DNA from: DATDMG01 sp036518955
Lineage (GTDB): Bacteria; Actinomycetota; Actinomycetes; Actinomycetales; Kineosporiaceae
Length of the DNA stretch: 16,128 nucleotides
Reading direction: 5' to 3'
Assembly: GCA_036518955.1 (NCBI GenBank)
Contig: DATDMG010000046.1
Location: forward strand, 1-16,128
Below are positions 14,187 through 16,128 of the stretch, piece by piece; the stretch's first letter is position 1, and every line of letters begins with the position of its first letter. The translations under genes were made by a program, and so were the position numbers. The notes beneath the pieces are model-generated. The model was not told where the DNA came from. It did not search any database and worked only from the letters and a program-made list of their open reading frames with translations.

Positions 14187-14908
14187 CGCGCACCGCCCGC
14201 CGCCAGCTCGTCCAGCACGTCGACCTCCGGCAGGTAGGGGGCCAGCGCCGGCAGCTCGTCCAGGGAGGCCAGGCCGATCCGCTGGAGGAAGTACTGCGTG
14301 GTCCGGTAGAGGACGGCGCCCGTCTCGGGATCGGTCCCGGCCTCCTCCACCAGACCCCTGGTGGTCAGCGTGCGCATCACCGCGTCGACGTTCACCCCCC
14401 GGACGGCGCCGACGCGGGCCCGGCTCACGGGTTGCCGGTAGGCGACGATCGCCAGCGTCTCCAGCGCGGCCTGGGTGAGCTTGGCCGTCTGGCCGTCGAG
14501 GACGAAGCGCTCGACGACCGGGGCGTACTCGACCCGGCTGAAGATCCGCCAGCCGCCGGCCACCCGGCGCAGCTGGAAGCCCCGGCCGGCCTCGTCGAAC
14601 TCGGCCGCCAGCTCGGTGAGCAGCGCGCGTACCCGCTCGGCCGGCAGTTCCAGGGCCGCCGCCAGGGCGACGTCCTCGATCGGCTCCTCGACCACCATGA
14701 GCACCGCCTCCACGGCGCCGCGGGCACCCGAGGGTAGGGCCGCGTAGTCGATCGCCGTCGCGACCGGGTCGGGCGCCGGGTCGGGCGCCGGGTCGGCGGC
14801 GGCCGGGGCACCTGGCTCGGTCAGGTCGACCACGAGCACGGGCTCGTCGTCCGCGACCGGTGCCGCGGGGGTCACGCCGGGCTCAGTCGGCGTCGTCGGC
14901 TGGGTCAT
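14183..14908 (-). CDS. scpB: ScpB, segregation and condensation protein B
   Basis: A winged-helix kleisin-interacting protein of 241 residues that works with ScpA and Smc in chromosome condensation and segregation. Seen: an acidic, Pro/Ala/Asp-rich N-terminal tail, then GAVEAVLMVVEEPIEDVALAA, LAAEFDEAGRGFQLRRVAGG, TQAALETLAIVAYRQPVSRA and VRGVNVDAVMRTLTTRGLVEE, all typical ScpB segments, and TTQYFLQRIGLASLDELPAL near the end. Two ATG codons compete: 14917 has GGGGAG only 1 nt away, while 14908 has the same site 10 nt away, so I prefer 14908. Either start overlaps the end of scpA by 26-35 nt. The tail contains a short in-frame DNA repeat. The stop overlaps rluB. Confidence 0.93.
   Translation of the reverse strand: MTQPTTPTEPGVTPAAPVADDEPVLVVDLTEPGAPAAADPAPDPAPDPVATAIDYAALPSGARGAVEAVLMVVEEPIEDVALAAALELPAERVRALLTELAAEFDEAGRGFQLRRVAGGWRIFSRVEYAPVVERFVLDGQTAKLTQAALETLAIVAYRQPVSRARVGAVRGVNVDAVMRTLTTRGLVEEAGTDPETGAVLYRTTQYFLQRIGLASLDELPALAPYLPEVDVLDELAAGGAR
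14766..14796. repeat. 12-bp tandem repeat in the scpB N-terminal tail
   Basis: GGGTCGGGCGCC is repeated perfectly twice (14766-14777, 14778-14789) and begins a third partial copy to 14796. On the coding minus strand it encodes an Asp-Pro-Ala-Pro unit repeated in the presumably disordered tail of ScpB. Because the unit length is a multiple of three, gain or loss of copies would keep the frame. Confidence 0.75.
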
Positions 14909-15803
14909 GCTCCCCATTCTCCCCTGCCGGACCGTCGAACTCGTCCACGACGGCCACCTCGCCGGTGTCGCTGCCCGTCCAGCGAACGGTCAACTCCCCC
15001 AGCGGGGTCGCCTGGTCGAACGCCACGGCCCCCTCCCGGAAGAGCTCCAGCAACGCCAGGAACCGCGCGACCACCACGAGCGTCACCTCGGCGTCCGCGA
15101 CGAGGGCGCGGAAGCTCGCCGTCCGGGTCCGCCGCAGCCGGTCCACGATCACGGCGGCCTGCTCGCGGACGCTCACCGCCGGGGCGTGCAGGTGGTCCAG
15201 GCCGACGGTCGGCGGCGGCTTGGGCCGCATCGCCTTGGCTGCGATCATGGCGAGCTGCTCCGGGGTGATCCCGAGCACCAGTTCCGGCAGCAGTTGGGCG
15301 AACCGTGGCTCGACCGGGGCCGACCGCGGCACCTGTCGCGCCTCGGCCGCCATCCGCTCGGCGAAGGTCGCCGCGACGTCCTTGAACGCCCGGTACTGCA
15401 GGAGCCGGGCGAAGAGCAGGTCACGTGCCTCGAGCAGGGCGAGGTCCTCGGCGTCCTCGACCTCGGCCGACGGCAGCAGGCGGGCCGCCTTCAGGTCGAG
15501 GAGGGTGGCCGCCACCAGCAGGAACTCGCTCGCCTGGCCGAGATCCCACGCCGGGCCGCGGGAACGGATGTGCGCCATGAACTCGTCGGTGACCTTGGCG
15601 AGGGCGATCTCGGTGACGTCGAGCTTGTGCTTGGAGATCAGCCCGAGGAGCAGGTCGAACGGACCCTCGAACTGCTCCAGGTGCACCTCGAAGCCCGGCG
15701 GCCGACCGGGCAGCGGGCCGCCCGGGACGTCCATCGCCTCCGTGACGGCGAGCTCGACGGACAGCTCGACGTCGAGATCGACGGTCCGGTCCTCGACGGT
15801 CAC
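14883..15803 (-). CDS. scpA: ScpA, kleisin subunit of the Smc-ScpAB condensin
   Basis: A 306-residue kleisin that bridges the Smc heads and binds ScpB. Seen: the diagnostic N-terminal segment FEVHLEQFEGPFDLLLGLIS, then KHKLDVTEIALAKVTDEFM, ASEFLLVAATLLDLKAARLL near residues 91-110, and a C-terminal winged-helix region (TRTASFRALVADAEVTLVVV, FLALLELFREGAVAFDQ). An acidic tail rich in Asp and Glu follows. The GTG start is 3 nt after the parA stop, with a weak GGGGA further upstream; an internal ATG at residue 24, closer to the conserved region, is an alternative. The 3' end overlaps scpB. The parA-scpA-scpB-rluB order is the conserved actinobacterial arrangement. Confidence 0.94.
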   Translation of the reverse strand: MTVEDRTVDLDVELSVELAVTEAMDVPGGPLPGRPPGFEVHLEQFEGPFDLLLGLISKHKLDVTEIALAKVTDEFMAHIRSRGPAWDLGQASEFLLVAATLLDLKAARLLPSAEVEDAEDLALLEARDLLFARLLQYRAFKDVAATFAERMAAEARQVPRSAPVEPRFAQLLPELVLGITPEQLAMIAAKAMRPKPPPTVGLDHLHAPAVSVREQAAVIVDRLRRTRTASFRALVADAEVTLVVVARFLALLELFREGAVAFDQATPLGELTVRWTGSDTGEVAVVDEFDGPAGENGEHDPADDAD

Positions 15804-15806
15804 GGA

Positions 15807-16128
15807 TCAGGCGGCGTCCCCGCGCGCGACGAGCTCGCGCGCGAGGAGGCGGTACGCGTAGGCGCCCGCGTGGCTGCTGGCGTACGTGGTGATGGGTTCG
15901 GCGGCGACCGAGGCGTCGGGGAACTTCACCGTGCGGCCGATGACGGTGTGGAAGACCTGGTCGCCGAACGCCTCGACCACGCGGGCGACCACCTCACGGG
16001 AGTGCAGCGTCCGCGGGTCGTACATGGTGGCGAGGATGCCGTCGATCTCGAGCGCCGGGTTGAGCCGGTCGCGGACCTTCTCGATGGTCTCGACGAGCAG
16101 GGCGACGCCGCGCAGCGCGAAGAACTCG
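15807..16128 (-). CDS. ParA/Soj-family chromosome-partitioning ATPase, C-terminal part
   Basis: Only the last 106 residues are inside the window; the Walker motifs lie upstream. Seen: EFFALRGVALLVETIEKVRD followed by RLNPALEIDGILATMYD, the typical ParA/Soj segment after the Walker region; then VVARVVEAFGDQVFHTVIGR, and AYAYRLLARELV at the C-terminus. The open frame continues to the window edge, so the ATG at 16025-16023 is internal, not the start. It is the ParA homologue usually found just upstream of scpA in actinobacteria (Rv1708 in M. tuberculosis), distinct from the origin-proximal parAB pair. The stop lies 3 nt before scpA. Confidence 0.9.
   Translation of the reverse strand, partial: EFFALRGVALLVETIEKVRDRLNPALEIDGILATMYDPRTLHSREVVARVVEAFGDQVFHTVIGRTVKFPDASVAAEPITTYASSHAGAYAYRLLARELVARGDAA

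Noticed and set aside
15807..16025. A 72-residue stand-alone small gene
   Set aside because: The frame is open to the window edge and the upstream codons continue the ParA fold, so its ATG is an internal methionine.

Overview
The window is a very GC-rich chromosomal segment (third codon positions are almost all G or C) from an actinobacterium. Two things point there: steroid ring C/D catabolism genes closely resembling those of Mycobacterium and Rhodococcus, and a parA-scpA-scpB-rluB-tyrA block typical of actinobacterial chromosomes. I cannot name the genus. The order matches neither Mycobacterium tuberculosis (which has fadD3, fadE30-33 and kstR2 nearby) nor the usual scpB-rluB-cmk-der order.

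Left part (1-9449): a catabolic island. A truncated SDR oxidoreductase on the minus strand faces the plus-strand operon echA20-ipdA-ipdB-ipdC, whose genes overlap by 8, 4 and 4 nt. An acyl-CoA synthetase resembling mycobacterial FadD8 follows about 100 nt later. A strong hairpin separates it from the convergent thiolase gene fadA6 (minus). fadA6 is divergent from two tandem acyl-CoA dehydrogenase genes (plus) that look like the two halves of one heteromeric enzyme of the ChsE1-ChsE2 type. A near-perfect KstR-type operator lies between fadA6 and the first dehydrogenase gene. By analogy with the known pathway, IpdC makes the enone HIEC-CoA, EchA20 opens ring D, IpdAB opens ring C, and FadA6 removes acetyl-CoA. 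The dehydrogenase pair may serve the C3 side chain or a later beta-oxidation step.

Junction (9450-9754): a short, less GC-rich stretch after the dehydrogenases. It carries a 33-codon minus-strand gene with an excellent ribosome binding site. Its peptide has a double-glycine-type leader ending in a CSGG motif and an 11-residue tail. This is the least explained element in the window and the best candidate for something undescribed.

Right part (9755-16128): housekeeping genes, all on the minus strand and, in transcription order, parA (partial), scpA, scpB, rluB, recD2, tyrA. They cover chromosome segregation and condensation, 23S rRNA/large-subunit pseudouridylation, a RecD2-type 5'-3' helicase, and tyrosine biosynthesis. 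Most neighbours overlap or lie within a few bases. recD2 is inserted between rluB and tyrA, and the expected cmk-der pair does not follow tyrA, so the steroid genes begin at a break in this conserved block. I saw no tRNA, rRNA, CRISPR array, insertion sequence or phage gene.
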